This document shows, piece by piece, positions 26,001 through 36,718 of a stretch of 64,000 nucleotides of DNA; positions within the stretch are counted from its first letter, which is position 1; every line of letters starts with the position of its first letter. The position numbers and the translations under genes are program-made. Source of the DNA: Exophiala sp. HKRS030. Taxonomy: Eukaryota; Ascomycota; Eurotiomycetes; Chaetothyriales; Herpotrichiellaceae. The stretch spans positions 4,030,001-4,094,000 of the forward strand of contig JAHWDD010000005.1 in NCBI GenBank assembly GCA_023897205.1. Direction: 5' to 3'. The notes under the pieces were generated by a model. That model was given only the letters and a program-made list of their open reading frames with translations. It had not been told where the DNA came from and did not search any database.

Positions 26001-26476
26001 TCATTGCCCGTGTCCCATCGTAGGATGGGGTCTGGTGCTTCGGCTTGTCCATCTTTCCAAACTGCTCCTTCCATAGCTTGAAGCAGTCCCACCAGTCGGC
26101 ATGGCTGTCAAGTCTGTCAGCCTCGTAGAGGGGATTGAGATAACAGAAGAATTGGGTGAGATTGGGGCGCAGCCGTGTCGTCGTCTTCGTCGTCTTCTTC
26201 CCTGGCTTCGGATCTATCGAAGTCGGCGGCAATTTTCTCGTCGATCGTGATCAGAGGCGTTTTTGCTATATCCGTATATAATGGAGGATTATCTCGATAT
26301 CTAGGCGATTGAGGGCGTGATCCAGTATATTCATGTGAATTGAGGTAGGGTTCGCTAGCATTGACCGCATTGATTATGCGTATGCGTCGGGTTTCCGCTT
26401 CGGCTTTCTCAGAGAGAGATCTAGAGGTATAGCAGCAAAATAACGAGTTGAAGAATGTCATTTTTGCACTGTTCAT
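26001..26476 (-). CDS. Small conserved fungal protein, acidic-Ser-rich, frame break
   Basis: Hypothetical protein of a type common in filamentous ascomycetes: a short Cys/Phe-rich N-terminus (MTFFNSLFCCYTS), the block RIINAVNASEPYLN, then YTDIAKTPLITIDEKIAADF, an acidic run, and a Ser/Thr/Gly tail (LTDLTAMPTGGTASSYGRSS). One frame change is needed at the GGGG run 26164-26167 (plus strand); restoring one base gives 158 residues ending at 26001. Without it, the first frame stops early in unrelated residues. The start may be 26476 or the in-frame ATG at 26461. The Cys-rich N-terminus could be lipidated, but that is inference. No known function. Confidence 0.6.
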
Positions 26477-27439
26477 CTACATATAAAGAGCTCTAACTAG
26501 CAATGTAAAGAACTTGTAAATCATAAGGTGGTACGATGCTTGAGGCTGGGCACGCGGTTCGGCCCTCGGGCCCCCACGACGATCAGGCATCAGGCATCCC
26601 GCATTCTTGATCCGAGCCCATCATCTCCGTATTGACTCAGGCATCAGTGAACCCACCAGCATACCATGCACGCGGGCGTTTAGAAGGATGGAGACCGCAA
26701 CATTACACGCATCTCGAAGACGGAGTCTCCCGCAAAATCTATGTCATGCGAATTAGCCTCTTCTGCCTGGTCAATTCCCGACTTCCGGACTTCACCAGAT
26801 CAATCCTGTAAGTGTGCCAAATTGACCAGTTCAAGGCCGAGATTCGTCGTTCATCGGCCCTTTCCTTCACGACCAGAGAATATCCGTCACCCCTCTGCGG
26901 ATAGCGTCGCTTCGTCTGGTGGTCGGTGCACTTGCTGCCTGTGGGACTTCATGCCTCCATATATGCCTGGGCATAAGCGTAGGCTTGTGTCGAGGTATAG
27001 TCAGCCTCATTACGAACTTTCGTTAGAATTGGTTCCAAAAATATGGTAATTGGGCCAATTGCCTGAGCAGCACAGGGTCTTCGAGTCGGAACGACATAAG
27101 AGCCAAGACATCCCGAAAGATTGTCAAAGATCTGATGTTTCAGAGTTCATGCTCAATTGAGACAGAGAATCATCCCCATGGAACGTATGAAGCATGACTT
27201 GCGCTTGTCTTTCTGATAGAGATGAGGCGCTCGGGTGCGGGAAGAATCCAAGGCGAACGATCGTTGCTGCGCAACACCAATGCGAATAACGGCTTGTTGC
27301 ATTTTGCCCTGACATCAACGAGGCTGTCATTTTCCTTCTCAGAGCATGCTGGAGGAGTATTGTCCCATATCAATGAGGACTGGAAGGGACCGCACGACAG
27401 GTGGCCTGGAGATGTGTGAATCGAAATCTCTTCGCATGT
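26477..27439. other. Intergenic, no supported gene
   Basis: Holds a 102-codon plus-strand ORF (26741-27049) and smaller ones without domain, conservation or splice support. Confidence 0.35.
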
Positions 27440-28133
27440 TCAAGAAGACAATTCTTTCGACAATGCTTCTCTCAAAGGTTCCAGACCGTCAATCATAGCT
27501 TCCAACTTCTCGTCCATTTTCTTCAACTCGTCTTTCTTTCTGGTGTTCTCTTTGACCAAAGCATCTTTGATTTTGACCAGCTCTAGTCGCTCTTGTTCCA
27601 TTTTCTCTCGTTCTTGCTTCTCATACTCGATCCTCAGAGGCATTAAATCTTGTTCCGAGAGATCTGCTTGGTCGGGAAATAATTCCAGATATTCGTCTCT
27701 CGGTAAAAGCGGAAGATGCGTGTACGCATGGCTAGGAGTGTGTTAGCTTAGTTACACACTTAAGATACAAGTTATACGGCTCACTCATAGCCCTCACAGG
27801 CGCCAATCTCGCCCATCAAATGTCTTTGTTCGTAATACAAATTCTGTAACTGTAACAACAGTCGGTCAACCTCCTGTCTGGCCTCTGCTGTTTCCTGTTT
27901 TGTGGTTCTTGCACCGAACGCAGCTCTCCGACTTTGGCCGCGAAGTTTGGCCAGGTATGCGCTCAGGATCTTCTGCTGCTCTGCCATCTCAATTTTCACC
28001 TCGAGGGTGGATGTTGATTGTCTGATTGCTCTTGCAGCCATGACAATGCAGATATCAAATGAGCAAGGGTCGCTTGGGTCGTTCGCAGTAGGGGCTGCAG
28101 TGAAGGATCACTGATCAAATCATCGATGGCCAT
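27440..28133 (-). CDS. THO complex subunit 5 homologue (THOC5/Fms-interacting family)
   Basis: THOC5-type coiled-coil subunit of the THO complex, which couples transcription to mRNP assembly and export in the nucleus. Exons 28133-27785 and 27731-27440 join over a 53-nt GTGAGC...CCTAG intron. The diagnostic block is TKQETAEARQEVDR followed by LQNLYYEQRHLMGEIGACE, then THLPLLPRDEYLELFPD. The C-terminal part is a charged coiled coil (EKQEREKMEQERLELVKIKD). One frame change is needed near the GGG run 28067-28069 (plus strand), between TQAT and the MAARAIRQ segment; one added base gives 213 residues. I chose ATG 28133 (MAIDDLISDPSL), which matches how the family starts; an in-frame ATG at 28190 would add 19 residues. 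Confidence 0.82.
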
Positions 28134-28957
28134 TTTCAGCCGCTGAAAGGTGTTGTTGGTGACTTGAGGCGAATGGCAGTTGTCTGTCACTCATTGCAGG
28201 CGATATACAAGAATCCTTTGGGGAAAGCACAACCTCCGCTCCTACCCCAAAAAGCTGCCCACTTCTGTGGAAGTTGCGTGACTGAGTAGATTGTCCGCCC
28301 GTATTTCCTGCACTCATGGTCGCTCTGCTGTCCAGTATCCTAGTCAGTTTTGTCGTAGCTTCTCCCGCATAAACTTGCAACACGTTGTGATGGCTAGATG
28401 AAGTTTTCTACAAAATCAAAACAGCCCCATGTGATTCAAGTGACGGATTCGAATTGTGAGAGCACGGCAGGCAGCTAACACGACTCTTGGAAACTGATAC
28501 GCAACTCTACAGCGATCTGTAATAACCTGGCACCGACTGTATCGCGTCTGTTCTCTCTCGAACAAAGGAGTCACCAGTGGTGCCAGGTCAGCGTTTGACA
28601 GATGCGGCGACGTCAAAACAACTACTCTTTGTGTCAAATGCAGCTGTCAGCCTCTCTGATTATGTACTCAATCGCTGTGTGAGACTGCAAGAAGCTCCTT
28701 TCGAGGATACCTTCCAACCACCATGACAATGCATCAAGTGTGACGAGCACCTGAGTTTGAAAGCTTTTGTGCACAATCGGAGGCTATTATATCTAGGTAA
28801 GGGCATACTTCTCCATATACAGTGCTGACATCTTCCTCGGAATCCGGGAAATGGGTGTCAACATGGGAGATGCAGTGAAGACTGAGCAATCACGTTGTCA
28901 TGTGTGAGCTGGCCATCAACATAAGTCGATGGAAAGTCATTTGCATCTCAATCATCG
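28134..28957. other. Intergenic upstream of THOC5
   Basis: No supported gene. Short minus-strand ORFs at 28120-28383 and 28416-28637 overlap the THOC5 5' flank and lack domains. Confidence 0.35.
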
Positions 28958-29374
28958 ATGCCGCATTTTGTGCTTCAACTATTGTGTCATGTGAGAGAGC
29001 TCGTCTGTCCCAATTCATTTTGCCTTGGCTTATACAGAGTCAACGAAACAACTCATGATGGGCTCATGTTCCGGATCCCAAAACCTGTCCGAGTCATCCA
29101 CTTCACAGTAACGAACCATACACTCGTCGTTATGATTCCCATTTTTGATGTTGGCCCGTCCAAGAAAGTCCCTCTGCCCAGTCAGAGCTTTGATTGTGAT
29201 TTCTTGAGCTATTTGGAGACATTTTGCTCCTGGATATACGGGCTTCAGACCATAGAGCCTCCATACGGTTTCCTTCGTCACAACTGTGACATGGATCAGA
29301 TCATACAAATGCAAGCGGATGGTTCTGTACAGAATTTGGCGTCGAAGGAGCGCACTGAGGCCATGGCGGCGTGA
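28958..29374 (+). CDS. Orphan ORF, uncertain
   Basis: Single-exon ORF of 138 codons with balanced composition (MPHFVLQLLCHVREL...IPKPVRVIHFTVTNHTLVVMIPIF...LASKERTEAMAA). No domain, signal peptide or membrane helix is obvious, and no family is recognised. An antisense ORF covers most of the same interval, which lowers confidence. It could be a short species-specific gene or chance. Confidence 0.3.
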   Translation: MPHFVLQLLCHVRELVCPNSFCLGLYRVNETTHDGLMFRIPKPVRVIHFTVTNHTLVVMIPIFDVGPSKKVPLPSQSFDCDFLSYLETFCSWIYGLQTIEPPYGFLRHNCDMDQIIQMQADGSVQNLASKERTEAMAA

Positions 29375-30647
29375 CCAGCCTAAAAAGGAGTCACGCTATG
29401 TGCAGAAGTTTGATCCGATAAATCATTCCTCTGATTCAAGACATCACTGCACTATGACGATGATTCCGAGTCATACCATCAAACTGCAGACTGTCTCGAA
29501 ACTTTACATAAGCGCAGAGCATATCTGTTGTGAGAATTCGCCCTTCATCGGCATGTCAAACAAGGCAAAGCCTTCCTTTGACAAATCGACGTATGTTTCT
29601 TACCAAATCACAAAGTCAGAGTATAGGTCTGGTTTCTGTGTGTTTTCGTTTGATTTTCGCAATCCTGCTGCTTTTCGGACAAATGATCATCAAAAGCTTG
29701 CGCACTCCGCGGTCACGAAACAAAAGTTGGTGCAGACAAGCTACACTCGTAACAGGATGTTACCTCAGACACCACGCAGTGTCGCGCTCGACCTCGGTAA
29801 GATGGAGGAGGATAAACGGAACACCGAGTGAGGACTCTCGGTCGCTGAGACCCAGAATTGAGGCTGCAACATGAACACTGGTGACAATAGAAATCGCGAT
29901 CGTGTCGCCCCTCTGTCTCTATTTTCGTCCTGAGCGGCCTTGAGACCCGCTCCTCAACCAGCTCACACGAATCGGATAGTCTAACGCATTGAACTGAAGT
30001 GTGTCTATGGTTCGTCTCACCCGTCTCAAATTGGCAGACTGCCGAAAGGTTGGGCTTCCTTCCGGATGGCATTCTTTCTTCGAGTCCACCACAGCAAGCC
30101 AAATCCGGCAGAAACACTACCATCTTGGTTGCCAAGTTTTGTGAAGTCTATAAGCGAGAGTCTCGACCTAGAAGTTTGTCCATCCACGTCTGATAGACGC
30201 TTCGGCTGTCGGAGGCTATCGACACTACCACTCGGATATCGGGACTTATGACTTCATCAACCTAAAGCGTCAACATAACACACTACTCAGACTTCAATTG
30301 CTAGTGCCAAAGCCGAAGTGTCGAATCATTTCTGAGAGGTTTCTATTTTGGCACCAAGATCTGTAACGGGAGACGAAACCGGACATGCATGGGAAAAAAT
30401 GGTCGCCACGAATCAGTAACGTGATGTCGACAAGTTCTTCACATGCATTGGTCTCATTGTCGTATTATATCAACCACATCCTTCATCGAAGTGGCCAAAT
30501 ACCAGCTCATTCCATCATCCGATCACATTTGCAAGCATACAGACATACAGAGAACCACAGTTGTGTTAATCAAATACACCCACAGAAACACTATCAAACT
30601 CTACCGCAGTTTACCCGAGCTACCAATCAATCATTCCAAATTCCAAA
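29375..30647. other. Intergenic upstream of the Ala-rich secreted protein gene
   Basis: ORFs of up to 181 codons overlap on both strands without domains or splice logic. The last ~200 bases are A/C-rich with few G residues, the usual look of a fungal 5' leader. Confidence 0.35.
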
Positions 30648-31094
30648 ATGAAGACTTCCACCATTACATTCATCTCCCTAATCGCCGCGCCCGGTGCGCT
30701 GGCATTTACCAACTCACCATTCCAAGTCCAAGCGCTAGCACTGGCTGCCGTCGCTTGTGTCCCAAGCCTCCCATCAGCGGCTGCGTACGCCATCCCAGGC
30801 ACAGTCATGGAACGGTCTCCAAATCACCGCGACCGCAACGGCGCCGCTGGCGCTGCTGGAGGAGCAGCCGCCGGCGCTCAAGCAGGGGCAGCAGGTGCTG
30901 CAGCAGCTCCCGTGCCTGGCTCACCAGATGCCGCCGTTGCTGCCGCCGCCGCGCAGAATGCACCAGCTGCAGCGCCCGCCGCAGCAGCCCCGCCTGCCGC
31001 CGCGCAACCAAGTATCGCAGGCGGAGTGCTAAAGATTATTGGCGGTGATATTGCTGGTGGCGTCCTCGATATCGTTGCAGCTGCTCGCAAGTAA
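30648..31094 (+). CDS. Secreted alanine-rich small protein
   Basis: 148-residue, intronless protein with an N-terminal signal-like segment (MKTSTITFISLIAAPGALAF, likely cleaved after ALA). The middle is extremely Ala/Gly/Pro-rich (GAAGAAGGAAAGAQAGAAG, then repeated AAAP units). The last 26 residues form a doubled motif, IAGGVLKIIGGD followed by IAGGVLDIVAAARK, that would be amphipathic if helical. No cysteines remain in the mature middle and C-terminal regions. Likely extracellular or wall-associated. An effector, surface-active or antimicrobial role is speculation from composition alone. The A-rich leader before the ATG supports this start. Confidence 0.65.
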   Translation: MKTSTITFISLIAAPGALAFTNSPFQVQALALAAVACVPSLPSAAAYAIPGTVMERSPNHRDRNGAAGAAGGAAAGAQAGAAGAAAAPVPGSPDAAVAAAAAQNAPAAAPAAAAPPAAAQPSIAGGVLKIIGGDIAGGVLDIVAAARK

Positions 31095-31839
31095 AGCTCT
31101 GTTGGGCTGTGCCAACCAAAGTCACGACGCCGCTCGTTCATTGTTTGCGTCATTCATTCACTGGGCCGCTCTTTACCTATTACGAAAGGGGTCGTGATGA
31201 CGAGGTGGAAAAGGGCTCTCTATGTACTGCCGATGCTGGTTGACCACAATCCACATTGTAGTGATATCTTATTTTCCACTCTTTTATGTACACTATCTTT
31301 AGGTCTTTACCTACTAGGCATGAAGGAGCTGATGACGAATGGAGTAGAAGGATGTTCAATCTGGGAGTGGTAGGGAAGTGGCTTTTGGGTAGTTGCAATA
31401 TCACTAGTCATAGGACGAATAGATAACCTGGGTGGTTCCAATGCTGCAGAATCGAATACACTTTTCCGACCTGATAACCATAATCCTCGCACGACTGACA
31501 AGTGTCTGTAGGATCCTTTTAATCAAGGGCAAGGCGCTGGTCTCGTATTGTTTATTCTCTTCGCGGCATGGATCGTGAAATGATCGTCATGGTGCAGCTG
31601 CCCCGCCAATCGGAGTATGAGAAGGCTTTCTCTCCGCAAAAAGTTCCTGGCCACGATGTCATTGATTTTTCTCATTATTGATCCAACAAGTCTTCAATCA
31701 AACTTCTTGTTCTACCACAGAAATACAGAACTTTGTGTCGACAACAAGACGACCATATACCTGGTCGGCCAGCTTCCTCACAATCGTATCAACTCCACGC
31801 CGAAGACCCTACCGCTCTCAGGACAGCTCCTTGCCAACG
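31095..31839. other. Intergenic, no supported gene
   Basis: 3' flank of the Ala-rich gene and 5' flank of the PLP homeostasis gene; only short ORFs. Confidence 0.35.
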
Positions 31840-32783
31840 ATGAGCGACAGCACAACGACCAACACCAATACCAACACACCTTCCTCCAGTGAAATGAAAA
31901 TTCCTATAAACGCACAACGTGCGTCCCAGCTCGCCGAGAACCTGACCTCGATCACACAACGGATCGCCAAAGCTCTACAAGCGACCGCCTCTACCTCTAC
32001 CTCTCCCTCCGCCTCCACATCCTCACCTCAACCCCACCCGTACGCTTGGTGGCGGTCTCCAAACTCAAACCAGCTAGCGACATCCTGGCCTTACACTCGC
32101 CGCCAACCTCACAGCTGCACTTCGGCGAGAACTACGTGCAAGAACTGCTTGAGAAGAGCCGGTTGTTACCCGCAACGATCAGATGGCATTTCATCGGCGG
32201 ATTGCAGAGCAACAAAGCGGCGCAGCTTGCGCGGGAGGTGCAAGGGCTCTGGGCTGTGGAGAGTGTCGATTCGGTCAAGAAGGCCGGGTTGTTGGAGAAA
32301 GGAAGAAAGGAGCGTGACGAGAGATTACAAGAACAACAACAAATACAACAACAAGGACAAGACAATCCCACGGAGCCGCTGCGCGTGTTCATCCAAGTAA
32401 ACACGTCCGGCGAAGAGTCCAAGTCCGGCGTCTCACCGACCTCGCCCGAGCTGCTCGCAATCGCACAACACGTGCGGGACGAATGTCCGCATCTACGCTT
32501 ACAGGGATTGATGACGATTGGAGCGATAGCGCGGTCGCAGGCGACGACGGCGGAGACGGAGAATGAGGATTTCATCTCGTTGCGCGACAGCCGCGATTGG
32601 TTGGCGCGCCAGTTGCAGATCGACCCGCGCGAGTTGGAGCTGAGTATGGGCATGAGCGAGGATTTTGAGGGTGCGATACGCCAGGGTAGTAATGAGGTTA
32701 GGGTGGGGAGTACGATTTTTGGCGAGAGGCCGCCCAAGAGTGAGGCGAAAGTGCTCGAGAATACGGGGAAGGAAACGAGCTGA
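31840..32783 (+). CDS. Pyridoxal phosphate homeostasis protein (YggS/PROSC family), frame break
   Basis: Fold-type III PLP-binding protein that buffers free pyridoxal phosphate and affects amino-acid and keto-acid balance; it has no known catalytic reaction. Family blocks are LVAVSKLKPASDI with the PLP-binding lysine, HFGENYVQELLEKS, WHFIGGLQSNK, VFIQVNTSGEESKSG, LRLQGLMTIG, LSMGMSEDFEGAI and VRVGSTIFGERP. The ATG at 31840 starts a Thr/Asn/Ser-rich leader (MSDSTTTNTNTNTPSSS). The frame must change at the CCC run 32037-32039, just before VRLVAVSK; one missing base restores 314 residues. A Gln-rich insertion (EQQQIQQQGQ), unusual for the family, sits mid-protein. Converges with the AP-2 alpha gene. 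Confidence 0.88.
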
Positions 32784-33212
32784 GATGGTTTCCGTAGTTT
32801 TGTGACGTGAGAGTAAACGAGTGTGAAGATCTGATGACAGCTATGATGATGATGCATAGAATAACATTATATTCGACAGCCGTCAACCCGCTGCTGGGGA
32901 GACTGGCAAAAGGAAAATATGTCCTATGTGAAAGCTCGCTAAATGGGAATCAGAGTGAGGTACAAAAGCTTTTGCGACTGGAATGGTGACACGGTTGACC
33001 ACATGACCGTGCCTTCTTGAAGCCGGCTGCTCGCGCCGTTGGACAACTAATCCAATAGCACTTACTCCTTGTGACAGGCAAAGTCTACGTAGAGCTCAAA
33101 TCGACTGCATAACAGAGTCTCTCCGAGGACTGGTTTGCTCTGACAAATTTCTGTACAACACCACTTGACAATCTTCATCACCGCCGGGAGAGCACTCTCT
33201 GCTGGGTTCATC

Positions 33213-36131
33213 CTAAGAACCTTTGGCAAGTCGCTCTTGCATCATAGCTAATAGAATTCCTGGTACGGTATCCTGGGTGGCGCGGATAGTCAAACGATAC
33301 ATCTAGAGTTGGAGTCATATGTCAGCTGATTTTCATGCCGGATCCCATCGAAGTGACACAGAATCTTGAAGGTAGGGATATATCATACCTTTTGAGCCAA
33401 ATTCGGCTCCAGCCTCAATAAACAGCCAGTCTTGCCCTTCTCAAGTTGTAATACTGCACATCCAACGAGGTTCTTGGCATTGGGGTCGACATTATCCAAT
33501 ACCTTCCAATGGAATCCAGTCACAGTGTCTCTCATGAATTTTTCATCGATACTCGCGTTAGGTGATCGCAGTCCAAATGTACTTTGCGCCTCCATCGGCC
33601 CAGCTCCAATTTGACGCCAGCGTTTGAAGAAATCTTCCGCCGAGAGATCTGAAGGATCCATAAATCGATGTTGGAGGATAGGTAGTTTGAGTGTATACGC
33701 TTGTAGTGCACCAGCGAGGTACGAGATGCGAATGGTAGGTGGTTCGGAGAATGCACCGACTGATGTACAGACAATTGTCTGTTGAGTCTGGGACTCAGGG
33801 CTGACAGCTGATTCAGGAAGCGATTTAGTGTCGATTTTGAGGGTCGCAGATGATTTGTTATCAAGGGTTGTGGTAAACGAGCCAATGGAAAAGGAGGCCT
33901 TGTTGGTGAAATACAACTTGACGACTCCTAGATGACCACGGTATTCTGCGCGAATACCAACCTGGATTTGTGGATCTTCGAAAAGCACACCTTCATCCTT
34001 GAAATATAACTGCTCATACCCAAACTCCCAGTCTGGTGAGAGGTGGATCGATGAAGCGGGGTTGGATAGAGCCTTTGAAGCATCCCCACTGCTACCATTC
34101 ATATCCAGACCGACAAGATCTTGTGAGGCTGAACCGTTTGTCGCAGAGCCTGTCTTTGTTGATGTCCCGTTGGTACTCGGTTTTGCTTGATTGCCGTTGA
34201 CAATGGTAGTGAAGGTTCGTTTCAACCCAGTCTGCTGGGCTAAAAGAACTTCTTGCTTATCATTGTTGGCATCCTTGCCACCAACCAACCACGTTCTTCG
34301 CTCACTGGTGCCCGAGGATTTCTTGTGAAGCCTTTGAAGCAGAATCGAGGCTCGCTCCGAGAAGGGCGGCATTTCATCACAGATTGTCCGTAATAAGTCA
34401 TCAGTCGGTAAAGTAGCAATTGTGAGATATTCACATGCTCTTTGCTGTAGCTCTGAATCGGGTGAATGACTGTAGAATTGGAACATCTGTAGCAATTGAG
34501 GTTTAATTTCGGGAAAGAGATTGACGAATTTGACGAAAGTGGACAGCATCAATGCCCTGGTCGTATCTGGGGCGGATATCATTTTTGACTGCAATGCCAT
34601 CAGTTGCTCGATAGGACTGCACCCTTTGTTGTCAGCGATCAGGTGGCCAAATTCTCCTAAAATATATCCAGCAATCTTGACGAGTGTATCGTGGCAGTTG
34701 TCTGATTTGAGATAATCGAAAATGTGTTGTGCTGCGTATGGTTGCAGCTCTTCGTTGTTTGTCACGATTTGTACAACCCGTTGCCAGACCTCATCACTGA
34801 CATGATCTCCTGCCATGGCCAAGAGTCGCAGGGTAATATCAATATACCACTGGGCATCTGTTGCATATTTTTCGGTCAGGATGGCAATCTTCAGGGTCAT
34901 CTCTTCGCGTATTGAGTAATCTGCTGATTGCAGATATCTCAAGAGTTCATTGACGATGGGCTGGGCATTGGTCGTATCACACATGCTGTAGAGGAGATCC
35001 AGTCCTTTTCTGCGCACACTGATATCTCTATCTCGTAACGAACCAATGATAATACTCTGGTGTCTCTTGATGGGATCTAGGCTGTCGGAACGAGCGGCAA
35101 AATGAGCCATGGCGTCAAGACCTAGGTATCGCACATTCGTTTCCCGCGACGTAATGAATTTACCCAGCTTGCTAGGTACCTGTGACAGAAGACCCTGCTC
35201 ATTTCCCAAGTGAATCACGAGATTGATGGCCTCGAACAACACAGCATTCTGTGCATTATTTTGTTGAACATTCTTTGGTGTCTCATTCGCAGCGTTCAGA
35301 ATGGCTTGCAGAGCATCCCGAATGAGCTCGCGGACATGAGTGTCTTCGGAAGGAGGATAGTATTGAAGCAGTTTCAGAAATTTGACCTGAATCCACGGAC
35401 AGGGACTTTGTAATAGAAATAGTCGGGCGAAATATCGTTCTCGATGATTATTTTCTTCATTCGTTGCGCTGCCTTGACATAACTACCTTTGAAGGTTTCT
35501 GGATTGTCCTGGACCAGAGCCATGATAAGTGATGTTACTGAGAGCACCACGCCCATGTCTGGATCATCCATCAGAGATATTATCCTTTCGGCCCACTCCG
35601 GTTGTATGATTCCTGGGTATTTCCTGTACAGCCGCAGAAGGGTGAGAGCCGCTTTCTTTTTCACGAAGGATTTAGATGTGGGGAAATGAGAAGTCGATGG
35701 ACGTCAGCCGACAAAGCTTCGCCCATCTCTCTCCCACCGACATTGGCGACTGCGTGCAATGCAAGACAGTTGTTCAACTCATTGTGATCGTTCAGATCTT
35801 TCCGGATACTGTTAACAACCAAGTGGAGGAGTTCGTGTTGTTCGTGCAAGAACAAAGTGACCGCGAGATAGCCGATTTGTTTCTCCGAGTATTTGGTGGC
35901 GGAGATAAGATTAACTGCTTCCAGATGTCCAAAGTCGACGTTGTAACCTTGGATATAGATGTAGAGCAGTTTACAGACATACTTCTTCTTCTGATAGCCA
36001 TCGAGCTTCTCACTCTTGAACTTCTGTCTGATGTTGGCCAGTTCCTTGTTGATGCGCTTCTCCTCGAGTTCCCTAGCTCGAGCATTACGAAGGTCGGCGA
36101 TGAATTGGACTAGACCGCGCATGGACGACAT
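33213..36131 (-). CDS. APL3: AP-2 adaptor complex subunit alpha
   Basis: Large subunit of the clathrin adaptor AP-2, which selects cargo at the plasma membrane for endocytosis. It starts with the family hallmark MSSMRGLVQFIADLRNARAR and continues with HEAT-like trunk repeats. The C-terminal appendage (GYEQLYFKDEGVLFEDPQIQ and DFFKRWRQIGAGP) is present. The last exon, 33302-33213 (MYRLTIRATQDTVPG), follows an intron with donor at 33388, as relatives require. Two frame changes, at the GGGG run 35680-35683 (RLLIS/PTSKSFVKKK) and at GG 35397-35398 (YYKVP/PWIQVKFLKLL), are each one missing base; 944 residues result. Calling from ORFs would split this gene into three. ISN1 lies upstream on the same strand. 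Confidence 0.93.
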
Positions 36132-36718
36132 GATGCCGGACGTAGACCCGGTGGCATCTGAATGCTAACCTGTTGCGCTGATTGCAGACGGACGGAGGCG
36201 GAGGGTCGACAAAAAGGGGGTTTAGAGGGAAGCGGTCAGTGCTGCATGCTTTCTGTTGACTCGCATCTCACACTCATCACTCGAGACAATTCGAGGGCGG
36301 TGATCGGAGGGGGAAATCGAAAGATGAACAGTCGTGCTCATGTGAGAGCCGTAGGTATTGTGTACGGAGTTATGTCAGTGGTGCAGGAGTGCGTAGGAGG
36401 ACCGCAGCCAGGGGGGTCGTAAATTGCTAAAACGAGTTAGTCCGAGACACGAATAACACCCGGAAGCACGTGTCGGACTGAACCACTCTATTAAGGCCCC
36501 ACTAAATTGCAAACCACATGGGTATTTATACACTTATTCTGCACAGCCATGTACGACGACAAGGTCGCTTTGCCATTCTCACCATGATTGATTGCCCCAG
36601 ACTCCCTGAACCCAAAATATCAACTTTGCTTTCATACCCATCCTGAGCTTATTCCCCATTTCTGCCTTTGGTGGATCATTCAGGTGAAGGTTTTGGCTCA
36701 CCCAGTCTCTTCTCTCCA
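36132..36718. other. Intergenic between AP-2 alpha and ISN1
   Basis: Promoter region of AP-2 alpha and 3' flank of ISN1, both on the minus strand. One TACGGAGT element at 36363-36370. No gene supported. Confidence 0.35.

Noticed and set aside
29286..29831. 181-codon plus-strand ORF
   Set aside because: Overlaps the 28958-29374 ORF in another frame, has biased composition, and opposing ORFs of similar size exist.
29713..30135. 140-codon minus-strand ORF
   Set aside because: Cys/Arg/Ser-rich without pattern; no domain or signal.
31678..32400. 240-codon ORF as a separate gene at the PLP protein start
   Set aside because: After 32040 it leaves the conserved frame; only its middle part, from 31840, is the real N-terminus.
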